Source: Citrus sinensis (Eukaryota > Streptophyta > Magnoliopsida > Sapindales > Rutaceae). Taken from it: a DNA stretch of 64,000 nt. Below the pieces are notes generated by a model. It saw nothing but the letters and a program-made list of their open reading frames with translations, ran no database searches and had not been told where the DNA came from. The stretch lies in the NCBI RefSeq assembly GCF_022201045.2, contig NC_068558.1:47595501-47659500 (forward strand). Direction: 5' to 3'. Positions 1-12,425 of the stretch are shown here, piece by piece. The translations under genes and the position numbers were made by a program. Numbering within the stretch: the stretch's first letter is position 1; each line of letters starts with the position of its first letter.

Positions 1-179
1 TTATACATAATAATGAGATGATAGAATTTCGGGGAAACAAAACAAAGCTTTATTGGACATTCAAATGCTTCTTTACTGCACAGTATGTCAAGTGTAAATT
101 AAGTACTTTTTGCTAATTGACTCTCTGGGATCTTCGAAACATTGATAGAATTGATTTCTTCTGTCAAATCAAGATAAAC

Positions 180-2506
180 TCAGACCTTTTGGGGGATCTT
201 AACTGTTTCGGGATCTTGGTTTTCTGAAGTGAGTTTTTTAGGGGATTGATTGCTTTTAGATTTCTTGTTATCAGTTGTGGGCTTGAATTCTGCAAGGACG
301 GCCAACTCATTGACTCCATTGACAATTACTTCGATTTTTGCTGCATTTTCTATCAACAAAGACGCTAAAGTGGCCAGGGGAAGAATCTCCATGAAAGAAG
401 ATGAGGCTCTGATACTCGTGATGGGCTCTGTATTGCAATTTCCAGAAGCTTCCACTGTTGACGGGGATGGGTTTTTAATACTGATGTTGTGATTAGGAAG
501 TGAAATCAAGGCGTGTTTAAGTTCTTGCACTGCAAAGTTCATTTCTCCAACTGATAAATTTATTTTAGATGATTGTTTCATTGTTTTCAAGGCAAATGCC
601 AATTCTTGCAAGACGTTAGAGGAACTGCTACTCAATCTCATGCAAATATTGTTCAAATGCCTCTTTAGATGAGGAGGTGCCTGTGGTCAAAATTATATGA
701 TAAGTTGCTTATTGGAGAACAAAAAATATCAAAGATTTATTTTTAGTGTTTGGTGAAAGAATTTGAAACTGTGTCCAGCACAAGACTTATTTGATTATAA
801 ATATGGGATTCTTTATTGAAATTAATTAAGTGGGTTACCTGAGTTTCTGAATCTACGCAACCATGGAGAGTCTCAATACAATAAGCACAGTTACGTATTG
901 AAGCCCCAATCTTGAGATACTGTTTCCATGGGTGTCTGAAGCTGAAGCGACCATGTGCTGGTTCCCATCTCGCAAAGTTGGCCTGCAAAGAAACATAAAT
1001 TAAGTTTTAATTTGGATAAATAAATTAAATTCAGTGCCATTTATGTATTATCACTTACAATAATTGAACAAATAAAAAGTAGCAAACTACCTTCAATTCT
1101 TCTGTCGCCTTTGAATTGAGCGCGCATCTATACCCTTTCATTTTCTTACTACAAGCTTCATCTTTAGCAGTCGAAGTTTTGTTGTGTCTAAAGTATTCAA
1201 CCACGCACTCTGAAAAGAAATGAAATTCGACAACGGATTAAAAAACGCCACATCAACATATATATCATGGTATTGCATGTTTCATTGCGTATAGGTTTAA
1301 TATGGTTTTTGACTTTTTGTGAACATACCATCCAATGAATGAGCTAATTTCTCCAAGTTTTGACAAATAAGAAGGTGAAGCTCATCACCTGCCCACATGG
1401 GACAGAAAAGCATGCTTATAATTATGCAGATGGAGGCTCCAATGGCGATTGTCGATAATCTTTGTTGGGCCAGCTCCAACAATTTGTCCACACGATAGCC
1501 TGAAACCGACACTAAGCTGAAAGTGAGGATGAAGATCATGATACCATAGTCGAATCTGGCTTTGATTGTTGGCATAAATCGAGAGAATGTTGCTGCTGAA
1601 GCTGCAGCGAAGAGAATTAATTTGTTAGTGTATGCGTGTGTGTGTATTATATATATAAGAATTAATTAAAATATAAATGGCCAAGCTAGGAATATTTTTC
1701 ACTTACCTAAAAGGAAAAGTGAGATTCCAAGAACTATGGGCTCTAAATTTTTTCCAGAGTGAAAAGCAATCCAGTGAACACCAACTCCAAGTGACCCAGC
1801 AAGAAACGTTCCTATTGCTCTATTAATGCATTTTCCGAGTGTTGCACCTGAAATTAACGCGTACCATCAGTTACGTACAGTAATTACATGCATGCATATG
1901 CATATATATATATATATATCATTTCTAATTAGTAATTTCTGACCATATTAAAATTAGGGATAAATTAAAACATAAGAAAACATAAATTTTAATATATTAT
2001 ACTACAAAATACGTACACTGCATTGGAATTTATAGTTTTATTGTTTTTCAATTTATCCCTGATTTTAATATAGTTAGGGATTTTTAATTGAAGAACGCAC
2101 AATTTATAATTAATTTTAGAATAATAATATAACAACATGCACAAAAATGAAATGATTTCGAATACTGACCTACGGAAGATTCAAAAACTACGACGACAGT
2201 CATAACTGCCCACATAGCGTTACCTCCAACGCCATCATACAAAGGCCTCATGTAATAAAAAAGAGATACAAGGGAAATTGCTAGCCCTACTTTGAGACCA
2301 TGGATGACTTTCTTAGGCTCGTCAACTGCTAAATTCCAAGCCTTCTCCAAGAACTTGCAGATTTTCAGAATGAACCCTCCTAACATCAGTCTCTTGAACC
2401 ACGTCCACGCTCTCAGGATTGCCCCGGTTTCAGGCTCTAATCTCTCCGACACCCCATCAGATACATTTATCCTCCATTCCAATTTTCTCGACGCTTCCTT
2501 TCCCAT
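180..2506 (-). CDS. ALMT: Aluminium-activated malate transporter (ALMT) family anion channel
   Basis: Six coding exons join in phase: 2506-2170, 1847-1707, 1601-1329, 1209-1091, 982-839 and 680-180. They give 504 residues, usual for ALMTs. The start is the ATG at 2506, just downstream of a (CA)n tract; the open frame further upstream only reads through that repeat. Hydrophobic spans lie near residues 70-90 and 97-113 and continue through exons 2 and 3, giving the membrane half. A long hydrophilic C-terminal half follows. The family WEP motif ([10 protein letters not shown]) is at about residues 294-303, coded by exon 5. By family knowledge, ALMTs are plant plasma-membrane or tonoplast channels for malate and other anions, acting in Al tolerance, guard cells or nutrition. 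I cannot assign clade or membrane from sequence alone. The last exon is Ser/Thr/Lys-rich near its end. Confidence 0.93.
1915..2100. mobile_element. Foldback MITE in ALMT intron 1
   Basis: An inverted repeat of roughly 40 bp lies in the first ALMT intron. The left arm is about 1924-1968 (it includes ACCATATTAAAATTAGGG) and the right arm about 2050-2093. Its arms match the arm of the 195-bp foldback element at 7787-7981 in the ORMDL gene, which shares the TTTCTAAT..ACCATATTAAA..AGGGA order. It is therefore likely the same family. I could not fix the ends or a target duplication because the left side runs into a (TA)n tract. Confidence 0.55.
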
Positions 2507-2520
2507 TATTATGTACAAGC

Positions 2521-2522
<2 letters not shown>

Positions 2523-2557
<35 letters not shown>
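2523..2557. repeat. (GT)n microsatellite in ALMT leader
   Basis: A pure (GT)n run of about 17 units, read as (CA)n in the ALMT sense strand. It ends 16 bp before the chosen ALMT start codon and is likely transcribed in the 5' leader. Confidence 0.9.
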
Positions 2558-2559
<2 letters not shown>

Positions 2560-3358
2560 AGCTTTCAAATGAGTGTATGTGTTTGTGTACGGAAGTATAT
2601 TTCTGGTTGCTTGAGTTGCTTAACATATATATTGTGAACCAGAACTGTATATGTGGACGGAAGTGCGAGGAACTTTTTAGGATTTTAGGTAGGTAAGCCC
2701 ACTGTCGCATCAGTGACCCATGGGGGCAGAACAGATAACATAACATGGCCTAAAAAATTGAATCAACTTTTGTGAAGCGTCATCCAACGAGTGGAACTTA
2801 ATTATATATACCTATATATATAAGCATGCACACAGAGATCATATCTCAGTTCATACGTAATTTCCTTGGTCGGAGTAAGTTGGAAGCAGCACAAATCTCT
2901 GGAAAGTAAATGCGCTTAAAAGTACTTTCATTTGCTATCAAGCTCGACAGTAAAATAATTATATCACAAAGGACTCTTGTGAATAGAAATATCACCAATT
3001 CGGTTATAGCAGCGTCCTGATTGCTTAGAGTATTAAGGGAGGCCAGATTAGGTCGATACATATATCAATTAATTCATGCATAATATCAAACCTTACCAGT
3101 CCCTTTCACCACCTATATCTCACTCTCGATACTTATGATTAGTTCCATTTGATGAGTATCGCATGAAGGTACTTCTTAATTATTAAATGTCATTTTCTAT
3201 TATTATTATATCATACACAAATATATGACAAGAATATATCATAATATACATGTATGTTAATTCGAAAAATAAAACTTAAATTCTATTAGTAGATATTGTT
3301 GGTACGTACACCACATTGTTAGTAGAAGAAGCTAGTGGGGGATTTATAAATGTGAAAG

Positions 3359-3389
<31 letters not shown>

Positions 3390-4217
3390 CTTAACAGATA
3401 TTTACTTTTAAGGATAGTATTTTCTCTTATATAAATAGTGTGTTTTGTAACCACTTAAAATGAATCAGATCAAGAAATTTACTCTCTTCTTTTTATATTT
3501 TTCTAAAATATTATTACTAGTTTTGCTCAGGTGGTTTCGAAAACAAAAATATTGTACTTTCAGCAAGCAAGTAATTTCAAACTCATATGTTTATGCTACG
3601 TACGGCTCGTTAATCATTATCAAGATGCATGTTTAAATATTAATGACGAAGCCTCCGTGCTCATCATCTCTAAATCATCCTTAACTATATATCCTGGTAT
3701 TTGTTAAATTAGTTTCTACACATGCAAGGGACCTAATTTTTAGGTCTTTCTCTGGAATGAAAGATAAGCAACCTTTTTAATTTCATTGGGTCAGCGAGTG
3801 TTTAATTTACTTAAGTGGAACGATTATCAGCTCTTAATTAATAATTCTGATTCAAAGATTCTCTTACGTGGCCTACTAGCTATCTACTTTGTGCGTTAGA
3901 ATGTTGCTCGTGCCTTTAGCTAATCACTATGTTTGAGATTGTATATTTTAATCTATCTATATATTCATGTCAAAATTAGGTCATGATTTTAAACCCCTTG
4001 TTGCTTTTAGGGTTTCCGATTTTTTTTTTTTTTAATAATGGGTTTAACTAATTTAATCATCGTGTTTTGTTATTAAAGATTATGAGAAGCGTGCATACGT
4101 GCCTCACTGGTTGGGTGGGCAGGCTAAAAAAAAATCCCAAAAATTTTTGGTTGGCCAAGCTGAAAAAAATAATAATAATCCCTGAATACTAAATTAAAAT
4201 GAGATTTTAACCAACAA

Positions 4218-4360
4218 GCGTGTAGATCAGTTGATATGTGATTGTTCTAACTGAATCAAAGTCCTCGATTCGAGACTTATTATTGAGTTGTGTTAAATAC
4301 TTGTTGGAAGAGTTTTACCGCCTTAGTAGTCTTACCGGTTCAAATTAATAAAATCATATA
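4218..4360 (+). mobile_element. SINE-like tRNA-derived fragment (tentative)
   Basis: The stretch GTAGATCAGTTGATATGTG followed about 35 bp later by CGATTCGAGACTT resembles a degraded tRNA A box and B box of RNA polymerase III. An AT-rich tail follows. This is the layout of plant SINEs, but there is no clear poly-A tail or target duplication. Confidence 0.35.
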
Positions 4361-5214
4361 AATTTTATGTTTTGGCCCCTTGGTTTTTATTTTATTTTTT
4401 GTAGCCTATGAAATTTTATAATTTATCCATTATAGCCCCATTATCATTGGGCTCTTCAGTTCTGTAAAATTTATGCCGAATTTATAACTTTTTGGTTTTG
4501 CCCGCCCTCGAACCAAAATCCTAATTTTGCCACTGCAGTGATTGACTCAGTTCTCTTAGAAACATGATTAGGAAAAATTAAGCTACCTCAACTATTAGTT
4601 AAATTATTTTAATATAAAATTTATGATATATCAACAATAAAAACTTTGGAATGTAACAAAAAGTTATAAGTTCTCTAAAGATAATGATTAGTGTTTTAAA
4701 AAAAAAAATTGTATCGTACTTGTACTCAATCAAATATCTTATATATAATATGATTGTGTATGATCGTTTAAATGAGAGTGTTACACCTATGATATTAATC
4801 AGAAATCAAGTGTAAGTAATAAGCAGCGCAATAGTGCTCAGTCTTCATAATACAAATCAAGCAAACCGATCATGAAAGTAATAAGAATCCATCACAAAGA
4901 AAAGAATTTATGTGATTTTAAGCAATTTTGAGACAAGAAAATAACAACGAGATTCTTTCCGATTATTGACTGATACCTTCAGATTTTTCCCAACCGTCTC
5001 TCATCGAGCGAAGTAAAGAATTTCAAGAATGGAAACCTAACAATGTTTGCAATCGATCCAATTAAATTTTTTTGGGGCGGTTATTTTTCAAACAATTAAT
5101 CTCATGAAATCTTGATCGTTGATTGAGGGGTCGGCGCACTGCCCGGGCCGAATCAATAATGGGCTGGATTTTAAAGCCCAAATTAGGAGAATGGAATACT
5201 CGAGGCCCGGTTTA

Positions 5215-5228
5215 GTACGACGTCGTAC
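5215..5228. promoter_or_regulatory. Perfect 14-bp palindrome with GACGTC core upstream of ORMDL
   Basis: GTACGACGTCGTAC is its own reverse complement and holds GACGTC, the C-box core bound by plant bZIP factors. It lies about 400 bp upstream of the ORMDL start codon, in a local GC-rich patch with GGGCC and GCCCA elements at 5140-5210. A promoter role is inferred from position. Confidence 0.5.
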
Positions 5229-5428
5229 GGCAGTGGGACGTTATCACACTTTTCCTAAAATCACACGGACTTTTTGGTTGTTAGCTAGTTGTGTGTAATT
5301 ATTATGGTCCTAGTAGAAAGTAATCAATATTAGCTATAAGCTTTCATTACAAATCGCCACGCCATCACCGTCATTGAGGCCATTTGGTTTTTTGGATTGG
5401 TCTCCGGAAAAAGCAAAAAATCATCAAA

Positions 5429-5512
5429 TCATTCAATTTCTCTTTATTAGAACCTGAATCCAAAAACCTGTCATTCAATTTCTCTTTTTCAGAACGTGAA
5501 CCCAAAAACCTC
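5429..5512 (+). repeat. 42-bp tandem duplication in ORMDL leader/promoter
   Basis: Positions 5429-5470 and 5471-5512 are two adjacent near-identical 42-bp units beginning TCATTCAATTTCTCTTT and ending with CCAAAAACCT. They lie about 100-185 bp upstream of the ORMDL ATG, probably within the transcribed leader. Confidence 0.85.
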
Positions 5513-5614
5513 CATAACAGAACCGTCTAATCGAAGAGAGCTGGTAAGCAGATTGCTTAGGGTTTACAAAAAATTATTATAATAATAATTTGAGAAAGAA
5601 AAAAGAGAAATCAT

Positions 5615-8600
5615 ATGATGGCGAATCTATACGTGAAGGCGACGCCACCGGCGGATCTGAACAGAAACACGGAGTGGTTCACGTATCCAGGAGTATGGAC
5701 TACGTATATACTGATACTATTCTTCGCTTGGCTTATCGTTCTCTCTGTTTTCGGTTGCTCTCCTGGCATGGCTTGGACCATTGTCAATCTCGCCCATTTT
5801 CTCGTATGTTTCATTTTCTTTTCTCTATTACTCTGTTTTTGTTATTGATTAATTTGCTGTATTTTGCTCATTAGGGTTTATTTTGGATTTGATTAGGTGT
5901 TTCACGTGTGAATTGCTAATTCTGGCTGGGTAGGTGTTAACTAGTTGCAAGTTGAATTTGAATTAGGTTATTCTCTGTTTCATGTCGTTTTACTGTCGAA
6001 TGAAAAGTTTTTAGCTTTCAAGCTCTTAGCTTGTTTCCTAGTCACGTTCTCTGGAATAAGTTGGGCACCTAGTAAGATTGAGTAGATGGGCATCTATTGG
6101 AAGTGGCAGCTGGTGGGACTGAGTAAACTGAAACTCTGTGGAGTCCATAATCCAAGTCCTATGGATGGATCTTAATCTTATCACTTGGTGCTAGCAGAGA
6201 AAATTGATCCTTTTGACCATTTTCATTTAGAACAAAGCTCGAGTTGTGTGGATTAAATAAATTTGACAGTTGGATGAATATGTGGCATCCAGATTACATT
6301 CCCCTGTGTTAGTATTCTCTATTGCTTTTTGGATATTTTACTTTCAACTGCATGCCTATGAAGTTCTCTATCATATATTTAATTTGTACACAAGGAATTA
6401 GGTTAGTGTTTGTGAAATTAAAATTAGATGTTTAGATGCTGGTCACATGTTTATTCAGCAGAAAGAAAAGATGAGTGTTGAACCAATTAAGTGATGCCCC
6501 AATGCTTGTTGGTAAAATTGCTGTGATAAATTGAATGCAATTTGGACATTTTCTTTTCTGTTATACAGATAATACAACTGCCTTATGTCATTTTCTATGT
6601 TATTGATGTACGTACTTCTTCTCGTTTTTACTACGTTTTCTGTGTGCACGGATTTTGCTTAAAATGAAAATGTTCTGGCAAGCATGAAGTAGAGCTGACT
6701 TGCCAAGTTTAGTTTTTGATATGCATTAGTTATGTGATCATTATTCTACCTCATTCTGAATTTATCTTGAAGTTGCTTCCAACATCTGTGAAATACTATT
6801 GACCAGAATGTTTCGCCTTGCAGATCACGTATCACTTCTTTCACTGGAAAAAAGGAACACCCTTTGCTGAAGACCAGGGCATTTATAACGGGTTGACTTG
6901 GTGGGAGCAGATAGACAATGGACAGCAGCTTACACGCAATAGAAAGTTCCTAACTGTTGTACCTGTGGTGCTGTAAGTTTACATATTCAATATCTTAAAA
7001 CTTTTGAATTTTTTTATTTTATTTTTAGTTCATTTCAGTGATCTGAAATGTCTCGCTTTTCCCTCTGTTTTTATGCATAGACAGTGTCTTTCTGATTTTC
7101 AAATTTTGCATACTTGTAAGTTGGAAAATCATGATAGACTGTATTCTTGAAGGCTTACTTGTAGTTCCTTGAACTTTGGTCATCATTTTATGCAGTTGTT
7201 TGGCAAAAGTTATTTGTTGAGACTTAAGAGTAACCCTGTTGTTCGACTTTTTGGGGGCTTTGTTGTGTTGTTGTTTTGTGTTGGGGGGGGGGACAGTGAG
7301 AAGTACTTTTGGAGCTTGGAGACACGGTCGTACCTACTTGTTTTGTCTTTGTCTGTTTAGGCTGGATTTTGTAACCTATACATGCCAGGATTAAGGCCTT
7401 CGGTTAATATCTGTTCACACATCCGTGTACCTTATTTGATAATAATTAGTCTGAACTAATATTATTAATTTGACGAATCTTGCTGCTGTTGTTGTGGAGT
7501 CCATTAGAACTCAACACAGCGCATTGGCCGAATTGTGATGTTGGAATTATTTAAGTATCTTTGCTAGGTGTACATTATAAAATTGCCAAGTTCTGGAATA
7601 TCAGTCCAATCTTTTATCTGTATTACATGGGTGTATAAATCTCTTATACGGACTTCCTCATAATTTTAAAATGCGGATGCCATTGGAAGAATAAAAAAAT
7701 AAAATACAAAGTCCAATACACTAAGACAAAAAACACAATTTTAACGCATTGGAGTTCATATATTCCTAGATTAGACAAAAATTCTCTATATATATAGAAT
7801 AATTCTTCAATCAGGGATTCCTAATCATATGAAAGTTATAGACAAGCTAAAAGAGAAAAAAAACACCAACGCCAATGTAGCGTATTGAAGTATTTTTTAT
7901 TTTTTTAAGTCGTTTAGCTTGTCCCTGACTTTAATATGGTTGTGGGTCCCTGATTAGAAGCCCACTCTTCACTATATAGTGAAAATTCTCCCTCGTGGAT
8001 GTCCGCATGAAATAAAGTACAGATTCGGCGTTTTACGGTCTAGCATGATTAACAATGGTGTAAAACACTAAATCCTCATTTATTTTGCGTGGACATTCGC
8101 GGGAGAGAACAACTTTATACATGTATTTGTGTATTAGGGCTTTTTTTTTTATTTTTTTTTGTTTCTATCAGTGTTCACTCTATTTATTATCAGGCAGAGG
8201 AAGAGTAGAAGACGTTTGTTCTTGTGAATTTAAAGCCTAATTCCTATCTTTTCTTTTTTTTCCCCCCTCTTTTCTCCCCACCTTTCTGTGTGAGTAGGGA
8301 TAGAGTTTCTGAATTCGGCCTTGCTGATTCTACGTAACGTATAAAAATTCATTTCTCAACCAAAAAGTACAATCACAGGAATTATGTTATTAAGCGGTTA
8401 CTTCATTTTTAAGACACTCTCTCAGATTGCACTAAGTTCTGGTGAGAATGTCTATTTAAGCATGTGCAATATTGAGATTCCTCATTGTGTGTTGATACTA
8501 TCACAGTACCTAAAATATAGGTTGTGATTCGGTAGATTTGGAAACCACCATGACCATTATCTTTTTTGTTAACAGGTACTTGATAGCCTCGCACACAACT

Positions 8601-8714
8601 GACTACCAACATCCAATGCTCTTTTTCAACACTTTAGCAGTGTTTGTTCTTGTTGTTGCCAAGTTCCCGAATATGCACAAGGTCCGGATTTTTGGAATCA
8701 ATGCAGATAAGTGA
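5615..8714 (+). CDS. ORM1: ORM1-like (ORMDL) protein, regulator of serine palmitoyltransferase
   Basis: Three exons join in phase: 5615-5803, 6824-6972 and 8576-8714. They give 158 residues, the family's usual size. Conserved blocks are visible: LNRNTEWFTYPGVWTTY near the N-terminus, HWKKGTPFAEDQG in exon 2, and ASHTTDYQHPMLFFN with KVRIFGIN in exon 3. Hydrophobic segments follow residue 25 and lie around the exon 2/3 junction and in exon 3, as expected for an ER membrane protein. ORM proteins bind serine palmitoyltransferase and restrain the first step of sphingolipid synthesis. Two consecutive ATGs occur (5615 and 5618); I used the first, and the second would only drop one Met. Intron 2 (1.6 kb) carries a foldback transposon and a G10 run at 7283-7292. 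Confidence 0.95.
7787..7981. mobile_element. 195-bp Mutator-like foldback MITE in ORMDL intron 2
   Basis: Two imperfect inverted arms of about 65 bp flank a short loop. The inner ends match as GACAAGCTAAA and TTTAGCTTGTC, and both arms carry AATCAGGGA near the middle. The 9-bp direct repeat AAAATTCTC sits immediately outside each end (7778-7786 and 7982-7990), as expected for a Mutator-type target duplication. It has no coding capacity and is related to the inverted repeat in ALMT intron 1. Confidence 0.7.
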
Positions 8715-10828
8715 GTTGGTATTGTGATAAAGATAGATGGGATAACCATTACCTACTCAAAAGGAACTGCTCCTATTCTGTATAGAAGACTGAACTGTAA
8801 TGAACAATATCGTATGTAATGTTCTTTTGCTGGCTGCTTTCACAAGTTGTCTCTTAGATAACGAAGGAATAAGTGTATCTGTGTCATATTTGTACAGTGG
8901 ATAATTTATGAATGTGGATTATCTGTCAGTTTATCACATATTTCGCCCGCTTGATGCCAATTATGTTGTGTCCAATAATGAAATGAAATGCAACAGTTTC
9001 TTATAACGATGGTGCAGACAACATTTCTTGGAGTTATGAGCCTCATCCATGATGATGCATGAAGTTTATGCAAATGTGGATTTGAGCAAAGAGCATGGGT
9101 AATTGTTGGGATTTATTTTCCGTTTTCCTTCCAATTTAATTGGTAGGGGTATAAATATCTCTCCACCTAATGTAGTGGACTAGATATTCCTTCGATGACA
9201 GTAAAAATATGTATCTAAAGTTGTGATATAATAAATTCTCTCAAGTTTCTTTGTTATGGTATGCATATTAGTGTATTTTACAACATAATAAACAAGGATT
9301 CTAAAATTAGTGAAGTTTGTGAGATGTACTCACCTTCTAATAAGAGAATTCTCATTTTATTAAAAATGTAACATACATATGCAAATTTACATTTAAAGTC
9401 GTAATTGTAACTTTACCCAGAATAAATAAACAAGCAAAAGAACAATTGCGACTTTATAATCACAGTCATTAATATATACATATATAAAAATAAAGAAATT
9501 GGAGATTCTATGTATGGAGGATTGTCTCGGTGGAAGATATAATTTGTCTGCACGCTTTGCCCGACCAAAGAAAGGTGGATTTGTCATAATTTTCTCTTCT
9601 TCGAATATTAAACAAGTTAAAGCAACATGAAGTAATGATGATAAAACAACATTAGCGTTGTTCCTTGCTCGAAAGCTAGTGTATCAAACAAAATATTATG
9701 TCAGCTAGCTTTTTATAGTTGGGGCAGGTAAACTGGTTTATTTTTAAACTCAAGTACAATTTGTTCGATTATCATCAGGCTTTGTTGCTTTCAAACTAGA
9801 TTTTAAGAGATTTTAGCAACTAGTTGTTGCAATGTATTTTTTTTTAATTATATGAGATTATTGATAAGATTACAACTTATATTTCATGAGATTAGTACAC
9901 TGATATTTACAATCAAACAATTATTTAAATTATTCACATTAACATTTCGAAAGAAAAAAGACGACTACTGCATTCACTCAAATTGAGAAAGAAAATTAAA
10001 CACTCACACTACATTACGAGAGTTCCTACATTGTGAGAGTTCAAATCCATGACCTCACAATTGGAGGTTTGAGTTCTAACCACTGATCAAAAGCCTAGTG
10101 GCTATTGCAATGCATCTAAACTTTCTGATTAAGGATATAATTAATTTATTACAATGTGTGATGCAGTTGAGATAGAAATTTGGGATACTGAAGCTAGACT
10201 GTTGCCTCCGTAATTTTCTTTTATCTCTGAATAACCCCTTTTTATATTTGACTAAGTGCTTTCATGGTTGGAAGAAGAATCTCATTAGATGCTACACATG
10301 AGTTGTCAGTGTCAGAACTGACACAAGAGACCTGCTTTTGCTGAGTGTAAATGGAAAAGCAAATTAAAGCAAGCTAATAGATAAGAAATATTGTTGATTA
10401 CAAACTCTCATTCCCATATCCAATTCTCACTGCTTACATTTCAACAAAGAAAGAAAAACATAATACAGCAATGTCATCAGCTGGTGCCCTAACTAATAAT
10501 CATCAACTTCGTCCGATAGAAGAACAAATGAATACTGGCTATGCAGCTGTATTCACCTCCTCTTCTATGTACATGCAGTCTACACCACACACAAAGTATC
10601 TAATTAACTAAAACCCCCTATGAAGCTAACCGAAAATGTAGAAGCTCCAAATTTCATACACTGTTCAAATTTTAACAGAAAAGAAAAGAAAAAAAAAAAA
10701 TATATATATATATAAATATGGATCTTTTTGTTAGTTACTTCTAAATATCGAAACAACTTAAAACAATTAACAGTAGTGACCAGCAGAGCGCAGGCAAGTG
10801 AAAAAGAAGATAAATAAATAAACTTAAT
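8715..10828. other. Intergenic region between convergent ORMDL and Dof genes
   Basis: This holds the two 3' untranslated regions and AT-rich DNA. A tRNA-like fragment lies near 10035-10105 on the minus strand, with CAGTGGTTAGAAC as a possible A box and GGATTTGAACTCT as a possible B box, suggesting an old SINE. No coding gene is seen. Confidence 0.5.
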
Positions 10829-12213
10829 TCACCAGGATCCCCCACCAAACATTCCATTCCAGTATCCCGTTGAAGTGGATGTTCCCTTGTTGCTGTGATG
10901 ATCAACTTCAGTCGTTGAGGCGCTTGAAAGTTGTTTCAGTTCTCCGAAAGGAAAGAAGAGCCGGCTCCCGTTACCAATATTGTCTTGAATTCCAAACCTA
11001 TTTGCTTGATCAATTGAAAAACTTAGGGTTGCTGCTGGTTTGATATCTTGCAAAGGAAACCCAGATGAAAATAAAGTATTTGAATCCGGCATCGGTGTTG
11101 GAATAAAATGATCCAAACCCGCCCTCGAAGCAATTCCTGTCCTCAGGAGATCTAGAGCTGAAACAGGAGACATGTTGTTATTGATATTATCATTGCTGGT
11201 AGTATTAGTTTCGGCTTTGGACGCTACTGCTGGATGATCAGCATATTGAGACATGTCATTTGCGTTATTATGCATGACTTGGAATCCAAGATTAAGATCC
11301 TGGCCTCCTTTGAGGATCTTAGGGTTTTCATGAGAAGAAAAGTGTGAGAGGCTTGGTGGGTTTAGATCTGGAATAATAAGCTTGTTATAATTATTATTAT
11401 TATTATTATTATTATTACTACTTGAAGCTGCTGCTGCTGATGATGATATAGATCTCTTGTTCTTTCTTGATCCTCCTCCCACAGGAACATTTCTAAGAGA
11501 GCCACCTTCAGTCCAGTACCTTCTGCAAGTCTTGCAGAAATATCTTGGCTGTGTGAGACTGTAATTGTTGTAATAACAGAACTTGGTGTTTGTTGAGTTA
11601 CATCTCGGACAATTCAATTGCTCTTGTGGCCTTGCCTTTCTTTCTAACATCGGCGGCCTGCTGCTGCTGCTGCTGTTGCATGTATTTGAAACTACCTCTT
11701 CCATTGCCTTCACCCCTCCAACCTCCGGAAAGTTCTGATTGAAAAAAAGAGAGTTAACCGGCCATTATTTTCAAAAAACCAGAAAACAAAATTAGCACAC
11801 AGAAATTCATAAATCCACAAATTAAAGTAGAACAGATTATATAAAAAGAGAAAATTAATAAAAGCATTGAATGCTTTTCTTTTCGACTGAATCGATCAAA
11901 ATTATACAAAATGAAAAAGAACCCAAAAAAAAAAAAAGGGTTAACTTTTTCCCATTCCTTTCCTTTTATCAGTTATTGCATAACCCAGCCAAGAGGTGAA
12001 AAAAGATAAAGTGTATGTACTGCTTTCATGTTTTAATAACATATTTCAAACTTTATATGCATATGATCATCAAAAAGATTATCATTAGATAAAATCAAAC
12101 TTGCAGCAGCATGAAGAAATAGATACGTATATTTAATCCATCAGTTTTATATGGAAAGAAAATTAATCGAGGAAATAAGATCAACCAACCTGTGGCCATT
12201 TAGCGGCATCCAT
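10829..12213 (-). CDS. Dof-type zinc finger transcription factor
   Basis: Two exons: a 24-bp first exon at 12213-12190 (MDAAKWPQ) and the main exon 11734-10829. The donor is CAG|GTTGGT and the acceptor is TTCAATCAG. The joined protein has 309 residues. A tiny first exon coding MD-A-WPQ is typical of one Dof group (Dof2.4/3.6/5.1-like), which supports this start. The Dof finger has C50-x2-C53-x21-C75-x2-C78, followed by [18 protein letters not shown] and a basic RKNKR tail. By family knowledge it binds AAAG-core DNA in the nucleus. A run of Asn, coded by an (ATT)n microsatellite at about 11388-11417, follows a poly-Ala/Ser tract and is likely length-polymorphic. The target process cannot be told from sequence. 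Confidence 0.95.
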
Positions 12214-12420
12214 AAATTGAGAAGAACAAAAGTTAATTGATGAAAAGCAAGTGATGACTTCAGAGAGAGAAAGAAAGAGAGAATTCACCTCTTTTGAGTT
12301 TTGTCTGCAGCAGCTGCTATTTGTTCAAAGAAAGAATGTTTTAGATAGTTTCTGTGCTGGCTTTATGTGTTTGAAAAACCTTTTCTTTCTTTCTTTTTCT
12401 TTTTCTTTTTCTTTTTTAAA

Positions 12421-12425
<5 letters not shown>

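Larger units (their letters stand above)
2560..5400. other. AT-rich intergenic region, no gene seen
   Basis: This is the shared upstream region of the divergent ALMT and ORMDL genes. It contains a poly-A run near 3364-3389, several T/A homopolymers and a SINE-like stretch near 4218-4360. Around 4370-4540 there is transposon-tail-like sequence. Short open frames here lack coding character, and I see no gene. Confidence 0.6.

Noticed and set aside
2292..2696. 134-residue plus-strand open frame with Val/Cys run
   Set aside because: Antisense to ALMT exon 1 and extended by the (GT)n repeat; no protein family texture.
10035..10105. True tRNA gene
   Set aside because: The A-box and B-box look-alikes are degraded and no cloverleaf can be drawn; at most an old SINE.
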